A DNA stretch of 43,527 bases. Source: Parastagonospora avenae f. sp. tritici 18332-5 (lineage: Eukaryota; Ascomycota; Dothideomycetes; Pleosporales; Phaeosphaeriaceae). The notes under the pieces were generated by a model. That model searched no databases, was not told the origin of the DNA, and saw only the letters and a program-made list of their open reading frames with translations. The stretch covers positions 1 to 43,527 of the forward strand of contig JAFJTR010000141.1 in the NCBI GenBank assembly GCA_022559985.1, in the 5' to 3' direction. How positions within the stretch are numbered: position 1 is the first letter of the stretch; the number at the start of each line of letters is the position of its first letter. This document shows, in pieces, positions 1 to 9,792 of the stretch. A program made the translations under genes and the position numbers.

Positions 1-815
1 CAATTGATCTTAGGTTACGGTTCTCCCACGCACTCCCATATGCCTCTGAGTGAGACCACACCGAGTTCGGATCTCTTGTCTTGCCTGCGTCGTTACAGAG
101 CTGGTAACTATAACATCATAGTCCTGAGTAGCAAGCGCAGTAAAAACAGAAGAATTGTAGCTATTCTTTGGTCAGTTCTTCACTGGGTCTCAAGAAAGGA
201 CTAGTTGTTTTTTTACAAAAGATGCAAGGGTACGGAGGAGACAGCTAGAAGCAGCCATACAGCGACCCTTTTGCGGTCAATATGGCGCAGATTGTGGATA
301 CTCATTGTTCCAATCTCGAGCCAATGTCCACAAGCGTGCACACGTTCGATCTCGTGTCTGGTAGGCGCGCAGAGTATCTGCATAGTATAATTCGACAATG
401 TCAGAAGAATTGTGCTCATAATGTTGACGAGGGCGTGGTACAATGTACCAATAGTGTTCATCCGGCTGCTTGCTTCTCCTTTGGCAATCGTTATAATGCC
501 TGGTGAAATATTATCGTGTCTGGCCAGACCATACGCTAAGAGTGCAATGTTGCCAAAGAGTACAGTAATGGACGCGTAGAGCCCTACATGAAGGCCTGAA
601 CGCCAATACCTGTCTTGCAATGGCTGGTTCCATCTAGCTACGGTCAATACGTCCCGATATCGATCGCGCTGACTGTTGATAGCATCTTGTGCTGAATTCA
701 CCAGCTAAGTCCTAGAATCGTGCGGCAGTTCTGTAGAATGTGAAGATCGATTACTCTCAGGTGCCCATCTCCTTAGTGGGTCGAGATCGACCGGGGGTTG
801 GCGAAATGCATCCAT
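1..815 (-). pseudogene. DUF6536-type membrane protein gene, partial at left edge, with an in-frame stop
   Basis: I read this as the N-terminal half of a fungal DUF6536 protein (function unknown). The frame from ATG at 815-813 gives 36 codons (begins MDAFRQPPVDL), then TAG at 707-705, then continues in the same frame. It carries the family hallmarks YWRSGLHVGLY, a hydrophobic span, a second span ending LLTLSNYTMQILCAPTRHE, then HWLEIG and SSVPLHLF. The apparent stop after PLHL is explained by an intron at 216-161 (GTAAAA donor, CTGAC branch point, TAG acceptor); after it the family sequence resumes as YNSSVFTALATQDYDV. Coding then runs towards the edge; a TAA at 12-10 is either a real end or lies in another intron. 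No intron of correct phase removes the TAG at 707-705, so the gene looks disabled by one CAG-to-TAG type change. Family identity is from memory of the conserved motifs. Confidence 0.62.
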
Positions 816-1368
816 AGGAGTAAATATATTCGGCTGCTCATGTGCGACATGCATGTTATCGGTGCTGGCCTGATGTTTATCGGAGTGCTCTCCAGGTAAA
901 CTGAGTGAACATCACTACCTGCGATTTTCACCAGCCTTATAGCGCTGACATGCCAAGGCTATCCAAGAGAACCGGTCAAACGCAGATTATTCTATATGTC
1001 AGATTGCGTTCAGGCAGCCGAGCAAGAACGGGATGATGATCGCCAGATTGAGACGACGAGGGTACTTCGCCCCACCGCGTACGAGGTACTCTCGAAGTCA
1101 GCATTCTGCGAAGTATTCAGCCGTGCGCCAGGCGCTCGGAAGCTAACAATCAAGCTGACTTGGAATTGAATTGACCTAGAGGATACCTGTTCTTGCATAG
1201 CTTCAATGAGTTCGTCGTAACGAAGCGGCCTCTGATGTCCCACTCTAGAATTTCACATGAACGCTGATGACGGGGCAGAGGAGGGGGCACATTCCCATTA
1301 AGCCAGGTGCGTGACGAGCGAATTAGTCACCAACATGACGTTGAAGGCAATGCGCTCGGACCTGGTAT
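816..1368. other. Intergenic, no gene supported
   Basis: Upstream side of the DUF6536 gene. Short open frames exist on both strands but none shows a recognisable motif. From ATG 1335 an open stretch of about 30 codons runs into TAG at 1420-1422 and could be decayed coding sequence joining the next entry. Confidence 0.4.
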
Positions 1369-1929
1369 ATGATGCCTATAATCTTCACGAAATTTATCGC
1401 AGTGGTGAGTTTAAAAGTCAGTAGACAGAGACGAACTTTGCTCCTTACCAGAACCATGACATATTTTCCGGAGGCATCCAGTGCAGCATCTTCGCCCTCG
1501 CGAAATAGCTTTTGTTATCGCATCAAACTGACGCTGTGGTATATCAATACCGACGGCCTGACGCCGAACAACTCTACTATCATCAAAAGGGTGTTTCCGA
1601 GGGCAGAGGACGCCAACGACGAGGCCTTTGACCTAGCCACATGTTGCCGTGGAGAGGGCGAGAACGTCATGCTAACGGAAAGGAAATTTGTTAGCGAAGA
1701 CACGCTGAATGAATACGCTATCGGAATATGGAACAACAAAAGGGTTGAGAAGACCGAGGACTGGTGGGAATACGCCCTGCACCCGAATCCATACTTCAAG
1801 CTCAATACTATTGGTAAGTTGAGCGGAATCGTTCGGGTCATTCGCGAGGACATGGAGGGTGGACCGCTTATCGGCAGTCCAGTGCTGGGGAGGAGTCGAC
1901 GGGGCAGCATGCGTGTGATGCATATCTGA
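1369..1929 (+). CDS. Uncertain open reading frame, unknown protein
   Basis: The frame is open for 186 codons. Its middle, from about 1560 to 1815, reads like real protein (acidic and aromatic-rich, including EDWWEYALHPNPYFKL), while the first 60 codons do not. A good donor sequence GTAAGT lies at 1820-1825, but I see no convincing branch point and acceptor after it. In another frame, the region from ATG 1335 also reads plausibly up to two TAG stops (1420-1422 and about 1506-1508), so this may be a frame-shifted relic rather than a gene. I do not recognise a family. The long minus-strand frame over the same bases (1515-2201) is serine-rich and looks like its shadow. Confidence 0.2.
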   Translation: MMPIIFTKFIAVVSLKVSRQRRTLLLTRTMTYFPEASSAASSPSRNSFCYRIKLTLWYINTDGLTPNNSTIIKRVFPRAEDANDEAFDLATCCRGEGENVMLTERKFVSEDTLNEYAIGIWNNKRVEKTEDWWEYALHPNPYFKLNTIGKLSGIVRVIREDMEGGPLIGSPVLGRSRRGSMRVMHI

Positions 1930-2222
1930 AGCGTGCAGGCATGTGTATCAGCAGAATAAGAACTCCTGTAATGATTGAATGAGATAAAGCTCAAACGATA
2001 CTCATACAATAAGTTGACTGATTGGCTAACACTGATGGTGCTGAGGACGCGAGCGTGATGTTCGTGAACCCAATCAATCGGCGTCAAGATAACCTCCGCC
2101 TTAGCGCGCCCCACTTCCCGCGCGGCAGAAAGTTCCACCGCCCAAATTTTCGAGCTCATCGCCCAAGCTTCCACGAGCTGTGAATTCGCACACGCACCCA
2201 TCTACAGCACGAATTCGCGAAA

Positions 2223-3920
2223 ATGTTCACAGTACCGGGCTGGAACGTGTCTGCGCCGATCGCAACTCAGGTCGAAAAGCCGAAACCCAAAGACCCGAAC
2301 AAGCTTGGAAAGAAGGCGCTGAAGCGCAAAGAGAAGCAGGAGCAACAGGTCAATGCAGAGAATATTGGAGAGCTCTGGGACAAGGTTGTTGATGGGAAGG
2401 GTTCAGTTGTAGAAGAGAAGCCTGCGACGGCGACAAATGGTGTAGAAGAGACTGGTGATGGTGCGCAAGAGAAGCGTGGAAAGAAGAGAAAGAGAGGGAA
2501 GAGCAGCAAGCAAAAGGCTGAAGAGGCCGCATCCAAGAGCGATGATACTCCTGTTTCTACAGAGAAGGATGCGTCCGTGAACACGGAGGCTGCCTCAGCC
2601 CAGAAGACTGCAAATACAGACGGCGAAGCCAAGCGCGACAAGAAGAAGCGCAAGAAGGACAACAAGGCCCAAGCCAATGGCGAAGATGCCAAAACTTCAA
2701 CAAAAGAGCTCGTCCAGTCTACAGATCTGACTTCTCTGATCCCCGAGCCTGCTGGTCTCACACCTCTCCAACGATCGATGCGCGCAAAGCTCGCCAGCGC
2801 CCGTTTCCGTCACCTCAACGAATCCCTCTACACCAAGCCATCCGTCGATTCACTCTCATTGTTCAAAGAAGACCCTTCAATGTTCGAAGACTACCACCGT
2901 GGTTTTGCACAACAAGTCGAAGTATGGCCCTCCAACCCCGTAGACGAATACGTCGAGAGCATCCTCGCTCGCGGCAAAGTGCGAAATCGCGATCCATGGA
3001 AAGACGCGCAGCGCAAAGCCAAGGGCAAGGGCGGCAAAGAGCCAGACAAAGAGCCCGAAGTCACAGCCGTGGGTGTTAGGTTAACAGGGAACTCCAAACC
3101 CCTTCCTCGCAATCACAAGCACCAAGCCACCATCGCCGACCTTGGATGTGGAACCGCATCGCTATCCTACCGTCTCCAACCCCATCTCAACGATCTGCAC
3201 TTAACCCTGCACTCCTTCGACCTCAGCAAACCAACCGGCCCCTCCGCCCCACTCGTCACCGTCGCAGACATCGCCAACCTCCCTCTTCAAGACGGCAGCG
3301 TCGACGTCGCAATATTCTGCCTCGCGCTCATGGGCACGAATTGGCTCGACTTCATCGACGAAGCCTACCGAATCCTTCGCTGGCGCGGCGAACTCTGGGT
3401 CTCGGAGATCAAGAGCCGCTTCGGCCGCGTTGAGCGCAAGAAGGGTGGCGTGCCGATCAATTCCATCGGTTCGCTGAAGAAACCCGACAAGAAGAACAAG
3501 TCGAAAAAGGGCAAAGACAAGCCTGAAGAAGAAGGCATCGTCGATTCCGCGGACGAGTCTGAACTCGCACAAGTCGTCGACGGTGTCGCGGGCGCCGAAG
3601 GCACAGACGTAAGTGCATTCGTCGAGGTCTTGAGGAAGCGCGGCTTCGTGCTGGACGCGCTGCCAGAGAAGCAGAACGACGCGATTGATCTGGGCAACAA
3701 GATGTTCGTCAAGATGCAATTTGTCAAGGGCGCGCCGGCGATCAAAGGCAAGAACGCGAAAGAAGGCGCGGCGGCAAAGGCAGAGGGCAAATTCGAGACG
3801 AGCAGGGCGATGAAGTTTGGCATGAAGGGCAAGAAGCTTAATGCGATTGCTGGCGACGACGAGGCGGATGATGAGAAGGAGATGAAGGTGCTGAAGCCTT
3901 GCTTGTACAAGATTAGGTGA
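2223..3920 (+). CDS. RRP8: Rrp8, 25S rRNA (adenine-N1)-methyltransferase
   Basis: Nucleolar SAM-dependent methyltransferase that in yeast makes m1A645 of 25S rRNA and also aids early pre-rRNA cleavage. The gene is a single exon of 565 aa. Residues 1-170 are a lysine- and glutamate-rich, low-complexity nucleolar-type tail. From about residue 180 the family block TPLQRSMRAKLASARFRHLN begins, followed by DYHRGFAQQVEVWP. The SAM motif ADLGCGTAS is at about residue 304-312. Then come FDLSKP, DIANLPLQDGSVDVAIFCLA, LMGTNW and the RGELWVSEIKSRF strand. The C-terminal part has LRKRGFVLDA and FVKMQF. An internal basic insert (about 418-445) is longer than in yeast Rrp8 (392 aa), as usual in filamentous fungi. 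The start is the first ATG, in a GCGAAAATG context, with MFTVPGWNV matching the usual N terminus. It converges on DDI1, with a 391-bp gap. Confidence 0.93.
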   Translation: MFTVPGWNVSAPIATQVEKPKPKDPNKLGKKALKRKEKQEQQVNAENIGELWDKVVDGKGSVVEEKPATATNGVEETGDGAQEKRGKKRKRGKSSKQKAEEAASKSDDTPVSTEKDASVNTEAASAQKTANTDGEAKRDKKKRKKDNKAQANGEDAKTSTKELVQSTDLTSLIPEPAGLTPLQRSMRAKLASARFRHLNESLYTKPSVDSLSLFKEDPSMFEDYHRGFAQQVEVWPSNPVDEYVESILARGKVRNRDPWKDAQRKAKGKGGKEPDKEPEVTAVGVRLTGNSKPLPRNHKHQATIADLGCGTASLSYRLQPHLNDLHLTLHSFDLSKPTGPSAPLVTVADIANLPLQDGSVDVAIFCLALMGTNWLDFIDEAYRILRWRGELWVSEIKSRFGRVERKKGGVPINSIGSLKKPDKKNKSKKGKDKPEEEGIVDSADESELAQVVDGVAGAEGTDVSAFVEVLRKRGFVLDALPEKQNDAIDLGNKMFVKMQFVKGAPAIKGKNAKEGAAAKAEGKFETSRAMKFGMKGKKLNAIAGDDEADDEKEMKVLKPCLYKIR

Positions 3921-4311
3921 AGTATGTCAGTGTATCAGGCCACGATAATTCAAACTTCACATTGGGAGTAGTCATAATCGCAAAGACGCATTGCTGAAGC
4001 CTCATTATGCTTCCATTTCAATCCAATCTGGCTGCGCTGAGTCCAGTTACCCAGCCTCTCCGTCCTTCCTCCCAACAGACGCCGTTCGCTTTTGCGCGTG
4101 TTCGTAGTTAATACAATTAGACCGATGCAGTCGTGAGCTCATGATGTCAGGCCTCGTCATCTAGAAAGGAAATCTGAATGATGCGGTGTCATGCCACGCG
4201 GAGTAGAGATACAGACCAAGGCTGCTGTGTATGCCAAGCTCTAAGAAAGCGTTCAGTGCAAGTCGCGACTTCCGTCATTGACTCGGCTTTGAAGACGCTG
4301 GTTGGCAACGC
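3921..4311. other. Convergent 3' intergenic region between RRP8 and DDI1
   Basis: It contains the 3' ends of two converging genes. No open frame of note and no repeat are visible. Confidence 0.6.
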
Positions 4312-5759
4312 TCAACCCAGGAACACGCTGGCTGCTTCGTCGACGTTGCCGCTGGCAATCTCTAGGGCTTGAATGGCCTCTTGTCGGGCAACACCAAACA
4401 TGCTCATGAGCTGGTTGATGTGCTCTTCGGGGAAGGAGGATGCAGACGAGGGACCAGGGGCGCTCGGAGCAGTGGCGGTCTGAGCTGGAGCCGGGGCCGG
4501 GGTCGATGCTGAAGACTGGCCAGCCGCGGAGGGACCGGCCTGGGTGGACGGCTCCGCAGCTGCAGAGCCACCCGCGGGTCGCACAGCACCCGAGCGCGCA
4601 CCGATTTCGGTGCCGTTGGGCCCGGCGACAGTGGGCTCGTTCATCTCAGCCTCGTCGAGGTTCCGCGGGATCTCTGACTCGTGCAGGAAAGGGACTTCGA
4701 TGCTCTCAAAGCAGAGCGCATTTTTCTCCAAATCGATCTTGGCCTTGTAGCGCTTGAGCATGTCGAGTCCGAATAAGAGGTCGACGTCCTTGCCCTCCAT
4801 GACGGTAAATGCGCAGGGCATGACAGCGCCTCCAATCTTGATTTCGGCATGGTGCACGCGACCGAGAATGCGCGCGGTGCCAACTCCGCGAGCCATGCCG
4901 GCATAACGCGTATCCATAAGACGCATGATGCCGCATCGCTCAGCGCAGTCAGGAGACATGATGGTGGCCTGAGCGCCAGAGTCGACGAATGCCTTGACCG
5001 GGACGCTGTTGACCTCGGTGTTGATGTAGAGCATGTGGACGCGCACGAAGACTGTCCATGTAAGCAAGCGGGCAAAAGCAATGAGAAGCTGAGTCATGGC
5101 ATACCTTCTGGATTCTCGTTGTACGCCTTCTCCAAGTTCTCGACGACACGTTCTTGGCGAATAATGTCTTCGATCTTGCGCTGGGCCTCGACGTTGAAGG
5201 GGTCTTCGTTGAGCAGCGCAATCTGGTTCTGGCGCTCGCGCTCGGCGTTCTGGGCTGAATTTTGCCTCGAGGCGAATGCTTCTCTCCAGCGGTCGGCGTC
5301 GTTCATGATGGCAAGAAGCTCGGGGTCGCGCTGTCGCAGCTCGGCCTGGACCTGGGGGTTTCTAAGGACCTGCTGTCGCACGGCTTCTGGATCAGACTGG
5401 CCCACGGGCGCCGGTCGAGAGGCGGCTGGCTGCTGCGCCTGCTGCCGGTTCTGGCGCACGATGACGGCCAGCATCTCGCCATCCCTTATTCCGACGTTCT
5501 CTAGTGTCTGTGTCTCCTGGCTGACGGGCTGGCCGTTGAGGTAAATGCCCTGTGACGCCGCGGGCAGGTTGGTCTCAGCCTCAATGAAACCCTTTAGGTC
5601 CTTAACGGTGCTGCCGGGAGGTAGCTCAAGAGTCAACAGCTCACCGTCTGACGGCGTGCCGGGCGCGGTGATGGATATGGTGACGCGGGGCCTGGCGTCG
5701 CTGTTGTTAGTCGCGTGTCTCAGGGCGTAGCACAGCAACGGTTTGGGGTGAACTCACAT
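4312..5759 (-). CDS. DDI1: Ddi1, ubiquitin-receptor aspartyl protease (UBL-RVP-UBA)
   Basis: Proteasome shuttle and ubiquitin-dependent aspartyl protease of the cytosol and nucleus. The model has three exons, giving 442 aa. Exon 1 supplies only AT of the start codon (5759-5758). Intron 1 is 5757-5692 (GTGAGT donor, perfect ACTAAC branch point, CCAG acceptor). Exon 2 is 5691-5105. Intron 2 is 5104-5052 (GTATGC to ACAG). Exon 3 is 5051-4312. The spliced start reads MPRVTISITAPG, as expected for the N-terminal ubiquitin-like domain (about 1-75). A Gln/Ala linker and the helical domain with VRQQVLRNPQVQAELRQRDP follow. The retropepsin-like domain has catalytic Asp220 in AFVDSGAQATIMS and the block DVDLLFGLDMLKRYKAKIDL. 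A Pro/Ala/Ser linker leads to a C-terminal UBA domain (about 402-441, MFGVARQEAIQALEIASGNVD). All three domains of the full-length family are present. The start codon split is the unusual point. Confidence 0.92.
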
Positions 5760-7135
5760 GGCGGGAAGGGGCGGCCGGTGTGGCTTCCTTGCGTGTGGAT
5801 GCAGGAGATTCTCAAAGCAGGCAAGAGAATGTGGTACCGTGTGCAGGAGTTGAGGAGGGCGAGGTGTTGGGTGGATGGCGGGGTGTCTGGGATTGTGGTT
5901 CGGTGCAGCTTGTTCCCAGAGAGGCGATTAAGTGCAGTTGGTGAAATGCTTGCAACGGCCCAGTAGCACGCGCTTGCCGATGGCCTTTACCTAGCTTGAG
6001 CTGGACGAGAAGGTGATGGAAGCTGGGAGACTCAAGGTTGCCTCTTTCGCACGTCCCAAGTGAAGTTAATAATCAGCGAGTGACTAGAGGGCGCGGCAAA
6101 CACATGTTGTGAGAGCAGGCGGGCGCGGAAAGCGGCCAGTCTGCGTAATATAGGAGCAATTGCAGCGAGGTTGGGCTGCCGCTGGGGCAGTACCTAGGCA
6201 ACACGTAGGCAGAGTACTGCCTGGAAGCATGAAACGAGCCCTTCTGCGCGATGTTGGGTTGGCGGTGTAGCCCTGCTGTGATGCGACCAGGGTCCGTCAT
6301 TGCGGGGCATTCTGGACGGCTTCAGTGGCACTTTATTCTTGGACAGGACCAGCCTTGCATTAGAGCGAGAGAACTATAGCCGTCATTGGCAGACTCAGAT
6401 AATGACTTGCTGGGTCATGGTTCCTTGTCAGCTCTCCCCCTCCCGTTTGGAATATAATTTTCCGCGCATGGCGCCTCTTTTGCCTCGAGCGCCCGCTCCA
6501 GAAACCGGGATAGCAGAACGCCCTTGGTGGACTATTGACCAGGAGTCGTGGGAGCACAGCAGCAGGATGCAGCCTGCAGATGCTCACCCGCCCGTTGCAC
6601 GCACCAGACCGTCCGATGGAAGCAGCCTAGCTGGATCCCAAGCCCTGTCTGCCACTGTCTCTCCCTGCAAGCCATTAGCACATCTCGTTCGCCTGCGATC
6701 CGAGGACAGATCCGCGGCAAGGAGTAGCTGTGCCTCCCAGGCTCCCACGCATAGATAGCCACTAACGGCATCAACACGGATGCATCAGGGGTATCATCAA
6801 TTCCGTAATGAATCATGAACATCACTTAAAGTCACGTCATGTCTAGTGCACCTTGTTGTCTCCACTGAAAAGGACGTTTGACTGTCCCGCATAGACCGCC
6901 CCAAAGCGGCGCCAGGATGATCTGCAACGGCATGGCAAGCGAAGCGCGGGAGCGCGGGGCTTTGGCCAGAAGGCGTCTCGTGAACATCCAGGCACCACCA
7001 CGCCCGCCCAAACAACACACCACTGCGCAGCCGAATCCCGCGTCCTCGCCCGCCCACAAGCTCCGCTTTTCTGCTTCTTGTGGTCCAACAAATCTCGATC
7101 GGAAACCTGTCGCGAACCGCTGATCACCCGCCAAG
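5760..7135. other. Divergent intergenic region between DDI1 and the acetyltransferase gene
   Basis: About 1.4 kb upstream of two divergently transcribed genes. Open frames up to about 150 codons occur on both strands (for example 6300-6758) but they lack recognisable domains and overlap each other. No repeat or RNA gene is recognised; presumably promoter and 5' leader sequence. Confidence 0.5.
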
Positions 7136-8359
7136 ATGCCGCGAGATCTACTAGCCGACCGTAAGACTCTCGACGGCATGCCGCAGTTGTCTAGGGACTC
7201 TGCCTCTAGTCCGCCGCAAGAGTCAGGCTCATCTAACTCGGCCGTCTTCGTAGAGCAGCGCTTCAAGAAGATGAAGGATATCCACCCATTCGCCCAGCTG
7301 CTCAACTACGAAGATCTCGACGACTGCGATTGGCTCGAGCATGCTGCCTTTGACCCCATTGAGGCCGCTTCAAAAGAGAAGGCGAGTAACCTCATTTTCA
7401 ACTACATCACAGGTCTATTACCGAGCTTCGCTTCAAGTTTGTCACTTCGAACTCATGCCCTGTATCACAATTGGGCTGCTGTCAGGCGTTGGGCCATGAG
7501 CCTTTCTCCACGTTCCCAATTGCCGGGTGTGGCTTGAGACGTTGTGCTGCACAAATCAGCACTTATCTTATCTCGTTTCTACGTCGAGGAAGAGATTCAG
7601 CCACGTAGTCTTGAGCTGCGTCAAGCTGCAGTCACTCTCAGCAGCCTCATTTTCACGCTCTGGCTCCTCGCCTTTTCGTCCTCGTGCGACAGCTTTCTTT
7701 GGTCTTTGTGTAACGCGCTCTACTCCGCGGAGCTCAGTCCTGTTGTACTCCCAAGTCACCACCTCATAGACCGGGCATTCATTCATCCAACATACCTCAC
7801 TGACCACAAACAGATCGAGTACCGTCTTCGTACCTGTGGTGAGCTCTGCTCCGGACTGTTCACCTCCTCCTATGCCACCACCTCTGGTCCCTTGGGCAAT
7901 ATCATCAAGGCGCGCAAGTTCCCCTCCATCGACTCCTCAGATGCCGACCGCAAACGCGTCCTACTCGCCCACATCATCGCCACCAAGACATCATCACGGA
8001 TCGTCACCGATGATGCCATGGACTTCCCCAAGGACTACCAGACCAAGTACCAGCTTGCCCCTAACACTGGCCACAATGAGGATGGCGAGACAGTCTGCAT
8101 CCATTCCCTTTGTGTCCATCCCGACTTCCAAGGCCAGGGCTTCGGTCAGGTCCTGTTGAGGAGCTACGTCCAGCGCATCAAGGACGCCGGTGTCGCCAAG
8201 AGGGTGGCATTGATCTGCCGGGAGAAGTATGTGAAGTTCTACGCGAAGTCGGGCTTCCTCAAGGTCGGCCCTAGCAAGTGCCAGTATGGTGGCGGCGGCT
8301 GGATCGACATGGTCATCGATCTCGAGGAGGACATGAACGAGGAGGACCAGGGATACTAA
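7136..8359 (+). CDS. GNAT-family N-acetyltransferase, AANAT/PAA1-like
   Basis: Predicted acetyl-CoA-dependent N-acetyltransferase of the arylalkylamine/polyamine type (yeast PAA1 family), probably cytosolic. The two-exon model gives 263 aa. Exon 1 is 7136-7381, ending EAASKEK. Exon 2 is 7814-8359, beginning IEYRLRTCGELCSGLF. Joining them restores the family block EAASxEKxxYRLxxC without a break. The acceptor is ACAG with a CTGAC branch point just upstream. No GT donor in the correct phase is visible; the best fit is AAG|GCGAGT, a GC-AG intron of 432 nt, unusually long for this window. Motif A, VHPDFQGQGFGQVLLRSYVQ (about residue 183), holds the Q/RxxGxG acetyl-CoA loop. Motif B has FYAKSGF, followed by the family ending QYGGGGWIDMV. 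Substrate is not determined by sequence. Retention of part of the intron would truncate the protein. Confidence 0.82.
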
Positions 8360-9030
8360 TCGGGTTCACTTGGGGGTGCTGGCGTTGGGTCCGGTGATAC
8401 TTGAAGATCACCCATCTGGGTCACGACATTACGATAGTCATGCCCATAGGGCTTCAGTGCTTCAAACGTGAAGTACTTGACAGGATGAGGAGTCCTGGGT
8501 ACGCCCAGGCTCCCATCTAAAATTCCTCTGGTGTTCCTGTGTTCTGAGTGAACCTCTTCGCCTGATCTGACATGCATGGCGTATCAATATGTCCATATGC
8601 AGTATTGTGCGTCAATTGACCTAGAAAACGTACTAACTGCTCATATTCGAAGAAGAGCAGCCGAAAAAGGAAGCAAACACATAACCAGTCATGCTAATCT
8701 TAAAGCCTGCTCTCCTTCACCACCAAGCCGCGCACGAGCCCCCCGCCCACCCCGCCTCTTCTTGCGGCCCGGCTGGCAGTGCGGCCACGTAGATGTTTTC
8801 GGCTGGCTCGTCTGTCGGCTCGTCGAGTGACTGCTCGGGTGGCGCCGAGGAGGTCCAGGTCCACGAGGACCACTGGCTCTGTTACGGGTGCTTCTAGCAC
8901 CATGACGTTGGCATCGGCAACGATGTCGGCGCGCGTTCCTGGTGGTGTGGGCACGCGCAGTGTTGAACTGCTGGGAGTACACCCGGGTCGCTAATCGGGT
9001 GATCGGAGTTCCGGGCGGCGATTTGATTGG

Positions 9031-9105
9031 GGATGAAGATGAGGAGATGGAGGAGGAGGAGGCCGAGGAGGAGGAGGAGGATGAGGATGAAGAGAGGGAG
9101 GTCGA
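9031..9105. repeat. GAG/GAT purine-rich low-complexity tract
   Basis: An imperfect GAG/GAT trinucleotide run on the + strand. It makes spurious acidic peptides on one strand and a Leu-rich, membrane-like peptide on the other. Confidence 0.8.
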
Positions 9106-9666
9106 GGCGGGCGAGAATGCCCTGCCCTAAGGCACTGCGGTGGCAGCGGTGCGCCGGCACCAAGGCTCAGATGATCAGGGCACGACGATCTGGCTCTTTT
9201 TGAGCTTATACGAATGAATGCAAACTCTCCTCTCATCGAATACGGAATGCCTCTCAGCTTTATGATTGTGTACTGTCAACATGTAAGGAGAAGATTGAGG
9301 AAGTAGTTGGTTGATTGATAGAAACTATCAAAGAGAGCGAATATATATCCTCCTGATACATAAGCAGGGATGAAACGCGCCGCTCCTGAGTAGGCGTAGA
9401 TGCTGACATGTGCCGCGAACTGCTATATATCGCATACTGAGCATTTCCCCACTGCGATATTGTGTTGTATATTACTGCTTATTGAATACTGAATACCTCC
9501 CTTATTGGTGATCATGCGTCGTCAATTGCTCATTATTGTATGCCGAATATCTTGTTCTCTTGTAGCCCTGTATCATCGCGTTGGTCCTGGTACACCAATT
9601 GCGGGGTGAACACAACAGCACCGGATTTCACAGCCCTGGCCTCAGCTCCAGTAATCTAAGACTGCA

Positions 9667-9680
9667 ATATATATATATAG
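9667..9680. repeat. (TA)n microsatellite
   Basis: A short run of alternating T and A in an intergenic stretch. Confidence 0.8.
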
Positions 9681-9792
9681 TGGTTCGCCGCCATAGAAGA
9701 CACGCATAGTATCTCCAGGCTTGCAACCAGGGGTAGCGATACCGAAACGTCCGTTGCTTATGGCATAAACGAAGAGTGTCCAATCAACCGGG

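Larger units (their letters stand above)
8360..9792. other. Intergenic region, no confident gene
   Basis: Nothing is confidently coding. A minus-strand frame at 8356-8577 (73 codons) overlaps the acetyltransferase stop and has no motif. Around 8700-9236 all frames are open because the DNA is GC-rich and contains a GAG-repeat tract, which yields poly-Glu on + and Leu/Pro-rich text on -. From 9240 to 9790 the DNA is more AT-rich with many stops. Confidence 0.45.

Noticed and set aside
1515..2201. 228-codon minus-strand open frame
   Set aside because: Serine/leucine-rich shadow of the plus-strand frame and of the RRP8 promoter; no recognisable domain.
4960..5050. Retroviral protease signature (DSG) suggesting a retroelement
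   Set aside because: It is the host retropepsin-like domain of Ddi1, flanked by its UBL and UBA domains; no reverse transcriptase or LTRs nearby.
4312..5097. Independent gene starting MTQLLIAFARLL with a signal-like N terminus
   Set aside because: That N terminus is translated intron; the true reading joins the retropepsin domain to the ubiquitin-like exon of DDI1.
6300..6758. 152-codon plus-strand open frame in the DDI1 upstream region
   Set aside because: No domain, overlaps equally long frames on the other strand, and composition does not resemble neighbouring genes.
8356..8577. 73-codon minus-strand frame with ordinary-looking residues
   Set aside because: Overlaps the acetyltransferase stop, lacks homology I can name and has no exon neighbours.
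8942..9163. Acidic plus-strand peptide and a Leu-rich, membrane-like minus-strand peptide over the same DNA
   Set aside because: Both come from one GAG/GAT repeat tract; no motif, and no supported start or flanking exons.
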